Shown here in pieces: positions 7,684-14,210 of a stretch of 16,490 nucleotides of DNA; positions within the stretch are counted from its first letter, which is position 1, and the number at the start of each line of letters is the position of its first letter. This DNA comes from Lamprobacter sp964516305. GTDB taxonomy: Bacteria > Pseudomonadota > Gammaproteobacteria > Chromatiales > Chromatiaceae. The notes below the pieces were generated by a model. The model was not told the origin of the DNA, made no database searches, and was given only the letters and a program-made list of their open reading frames with translations. Location: contig CAZEZH010000071.1 in assembly GCA_964516305.1 (NCBI GenBank), forward strand, positions 1 through 16,490, in the 5' to 3' direction. Position numbers and translations under genes: made by a program.

Positions 7684-7712
7684 CTTGAGAATCGCAGGGT
7701 TTTGCCCCAAAT
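7684..7712 (+). promoter_or_regulatory. Sigma-32-like heat-shock promoter of dnaK
   Basis: CTTGAGA (7684-7690), 14 nt, CCCCAAAT (7705-7712) closely follows the heat-shock sigma factor consensus (CTTGAAA, 11-16 nt, CCCCATNT). It lies about 75 nt before the dnaK start, predicting transcription from roughly 7720. It would let dnaK be induced independently of the CIRCE-controlled hrcA promoter. Confidence 0.65.
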
Positions 7713-7734
7713 CTAGCGCCAATGAACGTATCTG

Positions 7735-7751
7735 AGCCGGCCTAACCGGCT
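7735..7751 (+). other. Hairpin in the dnaK 5' leader
   Basis: AGCCGG (7735-7740), a 5-nt loop CCTAA, and CCGGCT (7746-7751) form a compact GC-rich hairpin in the predicted dnaK leader, between the sigma-32-like promoter and the GGAG ribosome-binding site at 7778-7781. It could stabilise the 5' end of the mRNA; it does not mask the ribosome-binding site. Confidence 0.35.
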
Positions 7752-7788
7752 TATAACATCGAAACAGATTTACTACTGGAGACAGACC

Positions 7789-9735
7789 ATGGGAAAGATC
7801 ATCGGTATCGATCTCGGCACGACCAATTCATGCGTCGCCGTGATGGAAGGCGACAAGCCGAAGGTCATCGAGAATGCTGAGGGCGATCGCACCACACCGA
7901 GTATTGTCGCCTTCACTGGCGACAATGAGGTGCTGGTGGGTCAGTCGGCAAAGCGCCAAGCGGTCACCAACCCGGCCAATACCCTGTTCGCGATCAAGCG
8001 CCTGATCGGACGGCGCTACGAGGATCAGGTTGTCGGTAAGGACAAGGACATGGTGCCGTACAAGATCGTCAAGGCTGACAACGGCGATGCCTGGGTCGAG
8101 GCCAATGGCAAGAAGATGGCGCCGCCCGAGATCTCGGCCAAGATCCTGCAGAAGATGAAGAAGACCGCCGAGGACTACCTTGGCGAGAACGTCACCGAGG
8201 CGGTGATCACGGTGCCGGCCTACTTCAACGACTCGCAGCGACAGGCGACCAAAGACGCTGGGCGGATTGCGGGTCTTGATGTGAAGCGCATCATCAACGA
8301 GCCGACGGCAGCCTCGCTCGCCTATGGCATGGACAAGCGGCGTGGTGACCAGAAGCTCGCGGTCTATGACCTAGGTGGCGGCACCTTCGATATCTCTATT
8401 ATCGAGATCGCCGAAATCGAAGGCGAGCATCAATTTGAAGTGCTGTCGACCAACGGCGACACCTTCCTGGGTGGTGAGGATTTCGACCTGCGCATCATCG
8501 ATTTCCTGGCCGAGACCTTCAAGAAGGAGCAGGGCGTTGATCTACACAATGATCCGCTTGCGCTGCAGCGCCTCAAAGAGGCTGCCGAGAAGGCCAAGAT
8601 CGAGCTCTCGTCGAGCCAGCAGACCGATATCAATCTGCCTTACATCACCGCCGATCAGACCGGGCCGAAGCATCTCAACGTCAAGCTGACGCGCTCCAAG
8701 CTCGAGTCGCTGGTCGAAGACCTGGTCGACCGCACCATCGGGCCTTGCCGCACCGCACTCAAGGACGCAGGTGTTGGTGCGGGTGATATCAGCGAGGTCA
8801 TCTTAGTCGGCGGCCAGACGCGCATGCCCAAGGTCCAGGCCAAGGTCGAGGAATTCTTCGGCAAGGCGCCGCGCAAGGACGTCAACCCGGACGAGGCCGT
8901 GGCGGTTGGCGCGGCGATCCAAGGCGGTGTGCTGGGCGGTGGGGTCAAGGATGTGCTCCTGCTCGATGTCACCCCGCTGTCGCTCGGCATCGAGACGCTG
9001 GGTGGCATCATGACCAAGCTGATCGAGAAGAACACCACGATTCCGACCTCGGCCAATCAGGTGTTTTCGACCGCCGATGACAATCAGACCGCGGTGACCG
9101 TGCATGTGCTGCAGGGCGAGCGCGAGCGGGCGGCCGATAACAAGTCGCTCGGGCGTTTCGACCTCTCGGACATCCCGCCGGCGCCACGTGGTGTGCCGCA
9201 GATCGAGGTCAAGTTCGACATCGACGCCAACGGCATCCTGAACGTGCACGCCAAGGACAAGGCCACTGGCAAAGAGCAGTCGATTGTCATCAAGGCCAGC
9301 TCCGGTCTCTCGGACGACGAGGTCGAGCGGATGGTCAAGGACGCCGAGGCGCATGCCGAGGACGACCGCAAGTTCCATGAGTTGGTTGGCGCCCGTAATC
9401 AGGCCGACTCGATGATCCATGCGACGCAGAAGTCGATGGAGCAATTGGGCGACGACAAGCTCGAGGCCGGTGAAAAGGATCGCATCGAGAGCACCATCAA
9501 GGAACTCGAGGAGGCGATGAAGGGCGAGGACAAGGACAAGATCGAGTCTCTGACCAAGGCCCTCGGCGAGGCCTCGGGTAAGATGGCCGAGCGGCTGTAC
9601 GCCCAAGATCAGGGTGGCGAAGGCGGTGCTGGCCCGACAGGGGATGCGGGTGACGCTGCGGGTGCCGGCCCCAAGGCCGAAGCTGATGATGTCGTCGACG
9701 CCGAATTCGAAGAGGTCAAGGACGAGAAGCGCTAA
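7789..9735 (+). CDS. dnaK: Chaperone protein DnaK (Hsp70)
   Basis: DnaK is the Hsp70 ATPase that binds exposed hydrophobic segments of client proteins, working with DnaJ and GrpE in the cytoplasm. The 648-aa product is canonical. Phosphate-loop motif DLGTTNSC starts at Asp8, and DLGGGTFD starts at Asp194. The interdomain linker VLLL falls at 389-392, the same numbering as E. coli DnaK. The substrate-binding domain and helical lid follow, and the C-terminus EFEEVKDEKR is the co-chaperone-binding acidic tail, preceded by a Gly/Ala-rich stretch. GGAG (7778-7781) precedes the ATG at 7789. A strong terminator follows the gene. Confidence 0.99.
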   Translation: MGKIIGIDLGTTNSCVAVMEGDKPKVIENAEGDRTTPSIVAFTGDNEVLVGQSAKRQAVTNPANTLFAIKRLIGRRYEDQVVGKDKDMVPYKIVKADNGDAWVEANGKKMAPPEISAKILQKMKKTAEDYLGENVTEAVITVPAYFNDSQRQATKDAGRIAGLDVKRIINEPTAASLAYGMDKRRGDQKLAVYDLGGGTFDISIIEIAEIEGEHQFEVLSTNGDTFLGGEDFDLRIIDFLAETFKKEQGVDLHNDPLALQRLKEAAEKAKIELSSSQQTDINLPYITADQTGPKHLNVKLTRSKLESLVEDLVDRTIGPCRTALKDAGVGAGDISEVILVGGQTRMPKVQAKVEEFFGKAPRKDVNPDEAVAVGAAIQGGVLGGGVKDVLLLDVTPLSLGIETLGGIMTKLIEKNTTIPTSANQVFSTADDNQTAVTVHVLQGERERAADNKSLGRFDLSDIPPAPRGVPQIEVKFDIDANGILNVHAKDKATGKEQSIVIKASSGLSDDEVERMVKDAEAHAEDDRKFHELVGARNQADSMIHATQKSMEQLGDDKLEAGEKDRIESTIKELEEAMKGEDKDKIESLTKALGEASGKMAERLYAQDQGGEGGAGPTGDAGDAAGAGPKAEADDVVDAEFEEVKDEKR

Positions 9736-9780
9736 ACCGCCCAAGGCTCAGAGCGCCTGCGCTCCGCTCCAGCCCGGGCT

Positions 9781-9818
9781 ACGGCGCGTGGGTGCAGGCC
9801 CGCGCGCCGTTTCCTTTT
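9781..9818 (+). terminator. Rho-independent terminator after dnaK
   Basis: A 12-bp stem (9781-9792 with 9799-9810, one G-U pair) closes a 6-nt loop, and TTCCTTTT follows (9811-9818). It lies between dnaK and dnaJ, so it should separate or reduce dnaJ transcription relative to dnaK. The stem is strong; the T-run is interrupted, so some read-through is likely. Confidence 0.8.
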
Positions 9819-9870
9819 CGATGGCGCCTTGCCCTGATACTTTCTTTCCAACGACTGACCGATTACGCGA

Positions 9871-11004
9871 ATGTCCCAGCGCGATTACTACGAAGTCCTC
9901 GGCCTGAGCCGAAATGCCAGCGAGCAGGACATCAAGAAGGCGTTTCGGCGTCTCGCCATGAAATATCATCCGGATCGTAATCCCGATGACGCAGACGCCT
10001 TAGCCAATTTTAAGGAGGCCAAGGAGGCGCATGATGTCTTGACGGATGCCCGAAAACGCAGTGCCTACGACCAATTCGGCCATGCCGGCGTCAGTGGTCA
10101 AGGTGGGTTCGGCGGAGGTCCGGGTGACTTCGCTGGTGGTGGCTTCTCGGACATCTTTGGCGATGTCTTCGGTGACATCTTCGGCGGTCGTGGTGGCGGC
10201 CGGCGCACTGCGCGCGGTGCCGATCTACGCTATGACCTAGGGCTGACCTTGGAGGAGGCGGTTGCTGGGAAGGATGTCACGATCCGCATCCCGACCACCG
10301 TCGAGTGCCATCACTGCGGGGGCAGCGGCGCTAAGCCTGGCACCCGGCCTAAGGAATGCCCGACCTGTCGCGGCGCTGGTCAGGTACGGATGCAGCAGGG
10401 CTTCTTTTCGATCCAACAGACTTGCCCGGAATGTCGCGGCACCGGAAAGGTGGTGGAAGAGGCCTGTCGCCACTGCCGTGGCGCTGGCCGATTAAAGGAG
10501 GAGAAGACGCTGTCGGTGAAGGTCCCGGCCGGTGTCGACACTGGCGACCGCATCCGGCTGGCAGGTGAGGGCGAGGCAAGCGAGCATGGTGGGGTGTCCG
10601 GTGATCTGTATGTACAGGTTGTGGTTGAAGACCATCCGATCTTCAAACGCGAGGATAGCCACCTATTCTGCGAGGTGCCGATCAGCTTTGTCACCGCCGC
10701 GCTCGGTGGCGAGCTCGAGGTGCCGACCCTAAACGGTAAGGTCGTGCTCAAGGTTCCGGCTGGCACCCAAACTGGTAAGCTGTTTCGGATGCGCGGCAAG
10801 GGCGTTAAGCCAGTGCGCGGTGGGCCAGTTGGCGATTTGCTCTGCCGTGTGATCGTCGAGACTCCGGTCAACCTCACGGAACGTCAAAAGGAGCTGCTAC
10901 GTGAGTTTGAGGACAGCGTCAGCGCCGGTGGCAAGCACCACAGTCCCCAGTCCAGCTCCTGGCTCGACGGCGTCAAGCACTTTTTCGAGAAGATGGGGCT
11001 CTAG
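9871..11004 (+). CDS. dnaJ: Chaperone protein DnaJ (Hsp40)
   Basis: DnaJ delivers clients to DnaK and stimulates its ATPase. The 377-aa product is a complete type I J-protein. The J domain carries the HPD triad at 33-35. A Gly/Phe-rich segment covers about residues 70-112. Four CxxCxGxG zinc-binding repeats start at 146, 163, 185 and 199. Two C-terminal beta domains follow. The length matches E. coli DnaJ (376 aa). No clear Shine-Dalgarno sequence precedes the ATG at 9871, and no clear promoter is visible between the terminator and the start. Expression may therefore depend on read-through of the dnaK terminator. dapB follows after 15 nt. Confidence 0.98.
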   Translation: MSQRDYYEVLGLSRNASEQDIKKAFRRLAMKYHPDRNPDDADALANFKEAKEAHDVLTDARKRSAYDQFGHAGVSGQGGFGGGPGDFAGGGFSDIFGDVFGDIFGGRGGGRRTARGADLRYDLGLTLEEAVAGKDVTIRIPTTVECHHCGGSGAKPGTRPKECPTCRGAGQVRMQQGFFSIQQTCPECRGTGKVVEEACRHCRGAGRLKEEKTLSVKVPAGVDTGDRIRLAGEGEASEHGGVSGDLYVQVVVEDHPIFKREDSHLFCEVPISFVTAALGGELEVPTLNGKVVLKVPAGTQTGKLFRMRGKGVKPVRGGPVGDLLCRVIVETPVNLTERQKELLREFEDSVSAGGKHHSPQSSSWLDGVKHFFEKMGL

Positions 11005-11019
11005 CCCGGGAGAAGACGC

Positions 11020-11832
11020 ATGGAACCGATTCGTGTAGCCATTGCCGGCGCCGGCGGTCGGATGGGGCGAACCCTCATTACCGCAGCGCATGGGACCGAA
11101 GGTCTCCGGGTGACTGCCGCCACCGAACATTCCGACAGCGCATTGGTTGGTGTTGATGCCGGCGAGCTAGCGGGTATCGGGCATATCGGCGCCCCGATTC
11201 GCCCAGATCTGGATGAAGTGCTGGCGGATTTTGACGTCTTGATCGATTTCACTACGCCGCGTGCAACCATGCACCATCTCGAACTCTGTCGCGATGCGCG
11301 CTGCCGCATGGTGATTGGCACCACTGGGCTGACCCCTGAGCAGCGCGAGGCGGTGAGCGAAGCGGCCATTGATACTGCGGTCGTCCTGGCCCCGAACATG
11401 AGCGTTGGGGTCAATCTCTGCTTCAAGCTGTTAGACCTTGCCGCTCGTGTCATGGGCGACGATGTCGATATCGAGATCGTCGAGGCCCATCACCGCCACA
11501 AGATCGATGCGCCCTCGGGCACGGCGCTGCGCATGGGTGAGGTGATCGCCGACGCCCTAGGGCGCGACCTCGGCGAGGTGGCCATTTATGGGCGCCAAGG
11601 CCAGACCGGTGCTCGCGACCGCCAGACCATCGGCTTTGAGACCATTCGTGCCGGCGATACCGTCGGCGAGCATAGTGTTTGGTTCGCTACCGACGGTGAG
11701 CGTGTCGAGATCGCTCACAAGGCGACCAACCGCATGACCTTTGCGCGCGGCGCCTGCCGGGCAGCGCGCTGGATCGCGGAGCGCGATCGGGGTCAATTCG
11801 ATATGCAGGATGTCTTGGGCTTAAGGGACTAG
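11020..11832 (+). CDS. dapB: 4-hydroxy-tetrahydrodipicolinate reductase DapB
   Basis: DapB reduces hydroxy-tetrahydrodipicolinate with NAD(P)H on the route to meso-diaminopimelate and lysine. The 270-aa product has the Rossmann motif GAGGRMG at residues 10-16. The catalytic segment EAHHRHKIDAPSGT (155-168) has His157 and Lys161, equivalent to E. coli His159 and Lys163. The length matches E. coli DapB (273 aa). GGGAGA at 11008-11013 is a good ribosome-binding site. The gene starts 15 nt after dnaJ, so the two are probably co-transcribed; this dnaJ-dapB order is seen in other gammaproteobacteria. Its TAG stop shares the palindrome CTAG with the stop of the convergent hydrolase gene. Confidence 0.98.
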   Translation: MEPIRVAIAGAGGRMGRTLITAAHGTEGLRVTAATEHSDSALVGVDAGELAGIGHIGAPIRPDLDEVLADFDVLIDFTTPRATMHHLELCRDARCRMVIGTTGLTPEQREAVSEAAIDTAVVLAPNMSVGVNLCFKLLDLAARVMGDDVDIEIVEAHHRHKIDAPSGTALRMGEVIADALGRDLGEVAIYGRQGQTGARDRQTIGFETIRAGDTVGEHSVWFATDGERVEIAHKATNRMTFARGACRAARWIAERDRGQFDMQDVLGLRD

Positions 11833-12755
11833 GCCAGCTGATGCTGTTGACGCATGTAGTTATAGACCAAGCCTGAGACCTCGCGCATCGCGTTGCTGCG
11901 GTTGGTGATCCAGGTTCCGTAGTAGTTGGTGCGCGAATTCTTCTCGATGATCCCGATAAAGGTGTAGGGTCGTGGGCGACCACGTCGATCGTAGCACTCG
12001 ATAATGCCCATGTTGCCGCACAGCATGGCTGTTGAACCGGTCTTATCATAGACGCTTATGTTCGAGGGCATCCCCGCCACCCGTTTGGTGATGCGGTCGT
12101 GGTTGGGTAAGGCCATGAGGTCTCGGACCTCGTTGGTGTTCGGCATCCGGTTGTTCCAGAGCGCCCACAGGAAGCGGCTGTAGTCGTGCGCCGAGGCCAG
12201 ATTGCGATAGGTGCGACCGTTCGCCGGGATGTACTCGACGATGCTGGTTTGCTGAAACACCCCAGGCGCATGGCGCTTGAGCACGCGCTCGACATCCTTG
12301 GGACCGTTGCCGCCGTTGTACCGGCTCACGATCTGCATAATCTCGGTGGTGGCGGTGTTGCTGCTGTTGCGAATCATCGCTTCCATGCTGTCCCGAATCG
12401 CACCGGTATAGCGCAACTTTGAGCCGCGCTCCTTCATCGTGTAGAAAAAGGCCTGCGCCACGAACGGCTTCAGCATGCTGGCCGCTTGGCGCGGCACGTC
12501 CTCATTGATAGAGACCAGCTTCTTGGTGCCAGTAAAGTCGTAGACCGACCAAGACGTCTGCTCGTCGGAGCGGATCAGACCTTCTGCGCGCTGCCGCTTC
12601 ACCAGCCGAACCAACTGGCTCTGCAATGTTGGCATGCGCGCGGCCTCGCTCGGTGCCGGTGCGCCAAGCAACAAGGCGGCGGCTGCGCCCCCAAGGCTGC
12701 CGATGAAGTGTCGGCGGTCGACTCTCAAAGACCTGATCTCTTGTTGCCCGCTCAT
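11829..12755 (-). CDS. Tat-exported serine hydrolase of the class A beta-lactamase/PBP fold
   Basis: From the ATG at 12755 (MSGQQEIRSLRVD) the product is 308 aa. The N-terminus has a twin-arginine signal: RRHFIG at 14-19, a short hydrophobic stretch with AAAALLLG, and a likely cleavage region near PSEAA (35-39). The mature part has the three serine-hydrolase motifs of the class A beta-lactamase fold: SMLK (93-96), SSN (131-133) and KTG (238-240). The class A omega-loop ExxLN motif is not evident in the expected region, so beta-lactam hydrolysis cannot be assumed; a peptidoglycan-directed or other amidase/esterase role is possible. An in-frame extension to 12839 runs through a large palindrome and is unlikely to be translated. 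GGGG upstream (12765-12762) may serve as the ribosome-binding site. It converges with dapB, and the two stop codons overlap. Confidence 0.85.
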   Translation of the reverse strand: MSGQQEIRSLRVDRRHFIGSLGGAAAALLLGAPAPSEAARMPTLQSQLVRLVKRQRAEGLIRSDEQTSWSVYDFTGTKKLVSINEDVPRQAASMLKPFVAQAFFYTMKERGSKLRYTGAIRDSMEAMIRNSSNTATTEIMQIVSRYNGGNGPKDVERVLKRHAPGVFQQTSIVEYIPANGRTYRNLASAHDYSRFLWALWNNRMPNTNEVRDLMALPNHDRITKRVAGMPSNISVYDKTGSTAMLCGNMGIIECYDRRGRPRPYTFIGIIEKNSRTNYYGTWITNRSNAMREVSGLVYNYMRQQHQLA

Positions 12756-12791
12756 CGTATTGCCCCGATGCGTGGTAAAGCCTGCTGCCTG

Positions 12792-12843
12792 AAAAATGTG
12801 CTGATGCCGGCGCCTGCCAGCAGGCGCCGTCCCCCGCATCAGC
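12792..12843 (-). terminator. Compound palindrome with T-run (terminator, attenuator or REP-like)
   Basis: An inner 9-bp stem (12808-12816 with 12821-12829, loop CCAG) is directly extended by an outer 8-bp stem (GCTGATGC 12800-12807 with GCATCAGC 12836-12843), with a 6-nt bulge (12830-12835) on one arm. Read on the minus strand, five T follow three bases after the stem (12796-12792). It lies 45 nt before the hydrolase start codon, so it could stop transcripts from the upstream PHA gene, act as a leader attenuator, or be a REP-like palindrome linked to the nearby RAYT gene. Confidence 0.6.
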
Positions 12844-12860
12844 GTCCCCCTGACAAGAGG

Positions 12861-12889
12861 AGGATAGGCCGAGCAGGCAAGAAAAACAA
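12861..12889 (-). promoter_or_regulatory. Weak promoter candidate for the Tat hydrolase
   Basis: On the minus strand, TTGTTT (12889-12884), 17 nt, TATCCT (12866-12861) fits a weak sigma-70 promoter. If used, transcription would begin just before the compound palindrome, placing that hairpin in the leader. The match is modest. Confidence 0.25.
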
Positions 12890-12895
12890 GGTGAG

Positions 12896-13021
12896 ATGAA
12901 AAAAAATAGCTGCACAGTCAGGGCGATCGATAACATTTCTCGACAGCAGCTAATGGTTTTCTGGATGGTTGTTGATGCCGAGCTTGACCCCGATGAGCTG
13001 CCTGAAGCCGCTCATGCTTAG
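12896..13021 (+). CDS. Possible 41-residue small ORF, unrecognised
   Basis: An ATG at 12896 is preceded by AAGGTGAG (12888-12895), a fair ribosome-binding site at short spacing, and opens 41 codons ending in TAG at 13019-13021. The predicted peptide starts MKKNSCTVRAID, has a short hydrophobic patch (LMVFWMVV, residues 19-26), and ends acidic (AELDPDELPEAAHA). I do not recognise it. It is convergent with the PHA-system gene, which ends at 13024. With nothing but length and a plausible ribosome-binding site, it may be chance; a shorter version could start at 12953. Confidence 0.3.
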   Translation: MKKNSCTVRAIDNISRQQLMVFWMVVDAELDPDELPEAAHA

Positions 13022-13023
13022 GC

Positions 13024-13317
13024 TCAGGCTTTGGGTTCGTAGCGGGCGAGCGCCTCGTCGATCTTAAGCGTTAGCCGGTCCTCGATCTGGCCCTTCATCG
13101 CCGTCAGCAACAGGCCGAGCTTAATGGTGAGGTCCATGGAGTCGTCCGCGACAGCGATCTGCCCCGAGATGCCGGATCGTTTGAAATACAGCACATCGCC
13201 ATCCCAATGATACTCCGCGCCATACTCGTCGCGAACCCGGGCAGCGATGCGCTCGACCTCGGCGCGCGCTGCCTCAAGTCCAAGATGATGCGGGCGGGCG
13301 ACGTGGATATTCGACAT
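13024..13317 (-). CDS. Polyhydroxyalkanoic acid system family protein (PHA_gran_rgn)
   Basis: This 97-aa cytosolic protein fits the small PHA-system family (PHA_gran_rgn type), named for its association with polyhydroxyalkanoate granule genes in some proteobacteria; its molecular role is not established. Typical elements visible are the N-terminal HHLGLEAARAEVERIA, a YHWDGDVLYFKRSGISGQI strand region, and LTIKLGLLLTAMKGQIEDRL near the end. The start at 13317 gives the usual family length; the ribosome-binding site is weak. It begins 32 nt after the RAYT stop on the same strand, so it may be co-transcribed with that gene. No PHA synthase or phasin gene lies in the window. Confidence 0.85.
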   Translation of the reverse strand: MSNIHVARPHHLGLEAARAEVERIAARVRDEYGAEYHWDGDVLYFKRSGISGQIAVADDSMDLTIKLGLLLTAMKGQIEDRLTLKIDEALARYEPKA

Positions 13318-13349
13318 AAGGGTTTCTCTGATCAGCTGGCGGCGACACC

Positions 13350-14078
13350 CTAGTGTAATGTTGCAGGCTGCTGGAGTGCACGGCGGTAGGCCGCCGAGCG
13401 GCGGTCGCCACCGCGGGGCCGGGGTCGCGCCCTGCGATTGAGCTTATCTTCGACAGTCTGGCAGAAATGCTCATCGCCAAGGACCCAGGCCTTGTTGGTT
13501 GCGGTTCTGATGCGCTCGATCAACTGTTGTCGAAGGGGATACTCGAACTGGGCACGATAGGCCTGTTGTTGGCGCTCCGATCCCTCGCCAAGCGCCCGAT
13601 AGACCTGATGTGGTCTGGTCAGTTCGTCCTCGAGCCCAAGCGCATTGGCGGCGTAGCTTGACCAGTCATAGTCCTCGGCAGCGTCGACGAGCTTGGCGCG
13701 CACCGCATTGGTTTCGATATACCGGCTCACCGCCAGCAAAAACCCCTCGGGGTCGAGCAGGGTGGCGCGATAGCGGCCTTCCCAAAGGGTCCCTTTGCGC
13801 CGATAGCGGCCATTGACGTGTTGCACAAAGTACCGGCCTGTGTACTGCATGAGCTTGCCGATGCCGTCGTCTTGCCAAGGCGTGAGCAGCAGATGAAAGT
13901 GGTCTGGCATCAGCACATAGGCGTGGACATCGCAATGGAACTTGTCTGCCGCATCGCAGAGCCGACCCCAGAGGAACCAGTAGTCCTCCTCATCGCGCAA
14001 GATGGCCTGATGATTGTTGCCACGTTGAATCACGTGCTGCGGAAAACCCGGTAGCACAAAGCGGGGAAGACGAGCCAT
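13350..14078 (-). CDS. REP-associated tyrosine transposase (RAYT, Y1_Tnp family)
   Basis: The 242-aa product starting at 14078 (MARLPRFVLPGFPQHVIQRGNN) is a Y1/HUH single-strand transposase related to IS200/IS605 TnpA. The metal-binding pair is HFH at residues 60-62 in LMPDHFHLLL. A conserved TLWEGRYR block follows (97-104). The likely catalytic Tyr120 lies in RYIETNAVRA, the position of YIxxNPVRA in relatives. The C-terminal region (about 135-242) is the basic extension typical of long RAYTs in this group. CTCCC at 14093-14089 (GGGAG on the minus strand) is a good ribosome-binding site. The frame is open upstream to 14423, but those residues run through the prfB 5' region and are not coding. 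No insertion-sequence ends or target duplication are visible, consistent with a single-copy domesticated RAYT. It appears intact. Confidence 0.93.
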   Translation of the reverse strand: MARLPRFVLPGFPQHVIQRGNNHQAILRDEEDYWFLWGRLCDAADKFHCDVHAYVLMPDHFHLLLTPWQDDGIGKLMQYTGRYFVQHVNGRYRRKGTLWEGRYRATLLDPEGFLLAVSRYIETNAVRAKLVDAAEDYDWSSYAANALGLEDELTRPHQVYRALGEGSERQQQAYRAQFEYPLRQQLIERIRTATNKAWVLGDEHFCQTVEDKLNRRARPRPRGGDRRSAAYRRALQQPATLH

Positions 14079-14116
14079 GGAACGATTACTCCCTCTCAGC
14101 AATAGGGCCTGATCCC

Positions 14117-14122
14117 AGTATA
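14117..14122 (-). promoter_or_regulatory. -10 element candidate for the RAYT gene
   Basis: TATACT on the minus strand (14122-14117) matches the -10 consensus at five of six positions and lies 38 nt before the RAYT start codon. The -35 region is poor (CCGACC at 18-nt spacing), so any promoter here would be weak. It is divergent from the prfB promoter candidate. Confidence 0.4.
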
Positions 14123-14175
14123 GACGATCGATAGGGCAGGGTCGGATTGCGCTGCGGCCAGAGTCCAGCCTGCGG

Positions 14176-14181
14176 TACAAT
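14176..14181 (+). promoter_or_regulatory. -10 element candidate for prfB
   Basis: TACAAT matches the -10 consensus at five of six positions, 29 nt before the TTG start of prfB. No good -35 hexamer is found at 16-18 nt upstream. Confidence 0.35.
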
Positions 14182-14210
14182 CGACCGCTTTTCATCCAGC
14201 GGAGACCCAC

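Noticed and set aside
8803..9744. 313-codon minus-strand frame opposite dnaK
   Set aside because: Antisense frame caused by codon bias in dnaK; no family motifs.
12502..12936. Minus-strand frame starting MLSIALTVQLFFFIS with a signal-peptide look
   Set aside because: Most of it overlaps the Tat hydrolase in another frame; the hydrophobic start comes from an A-rich stretch and the rest has no motifs.
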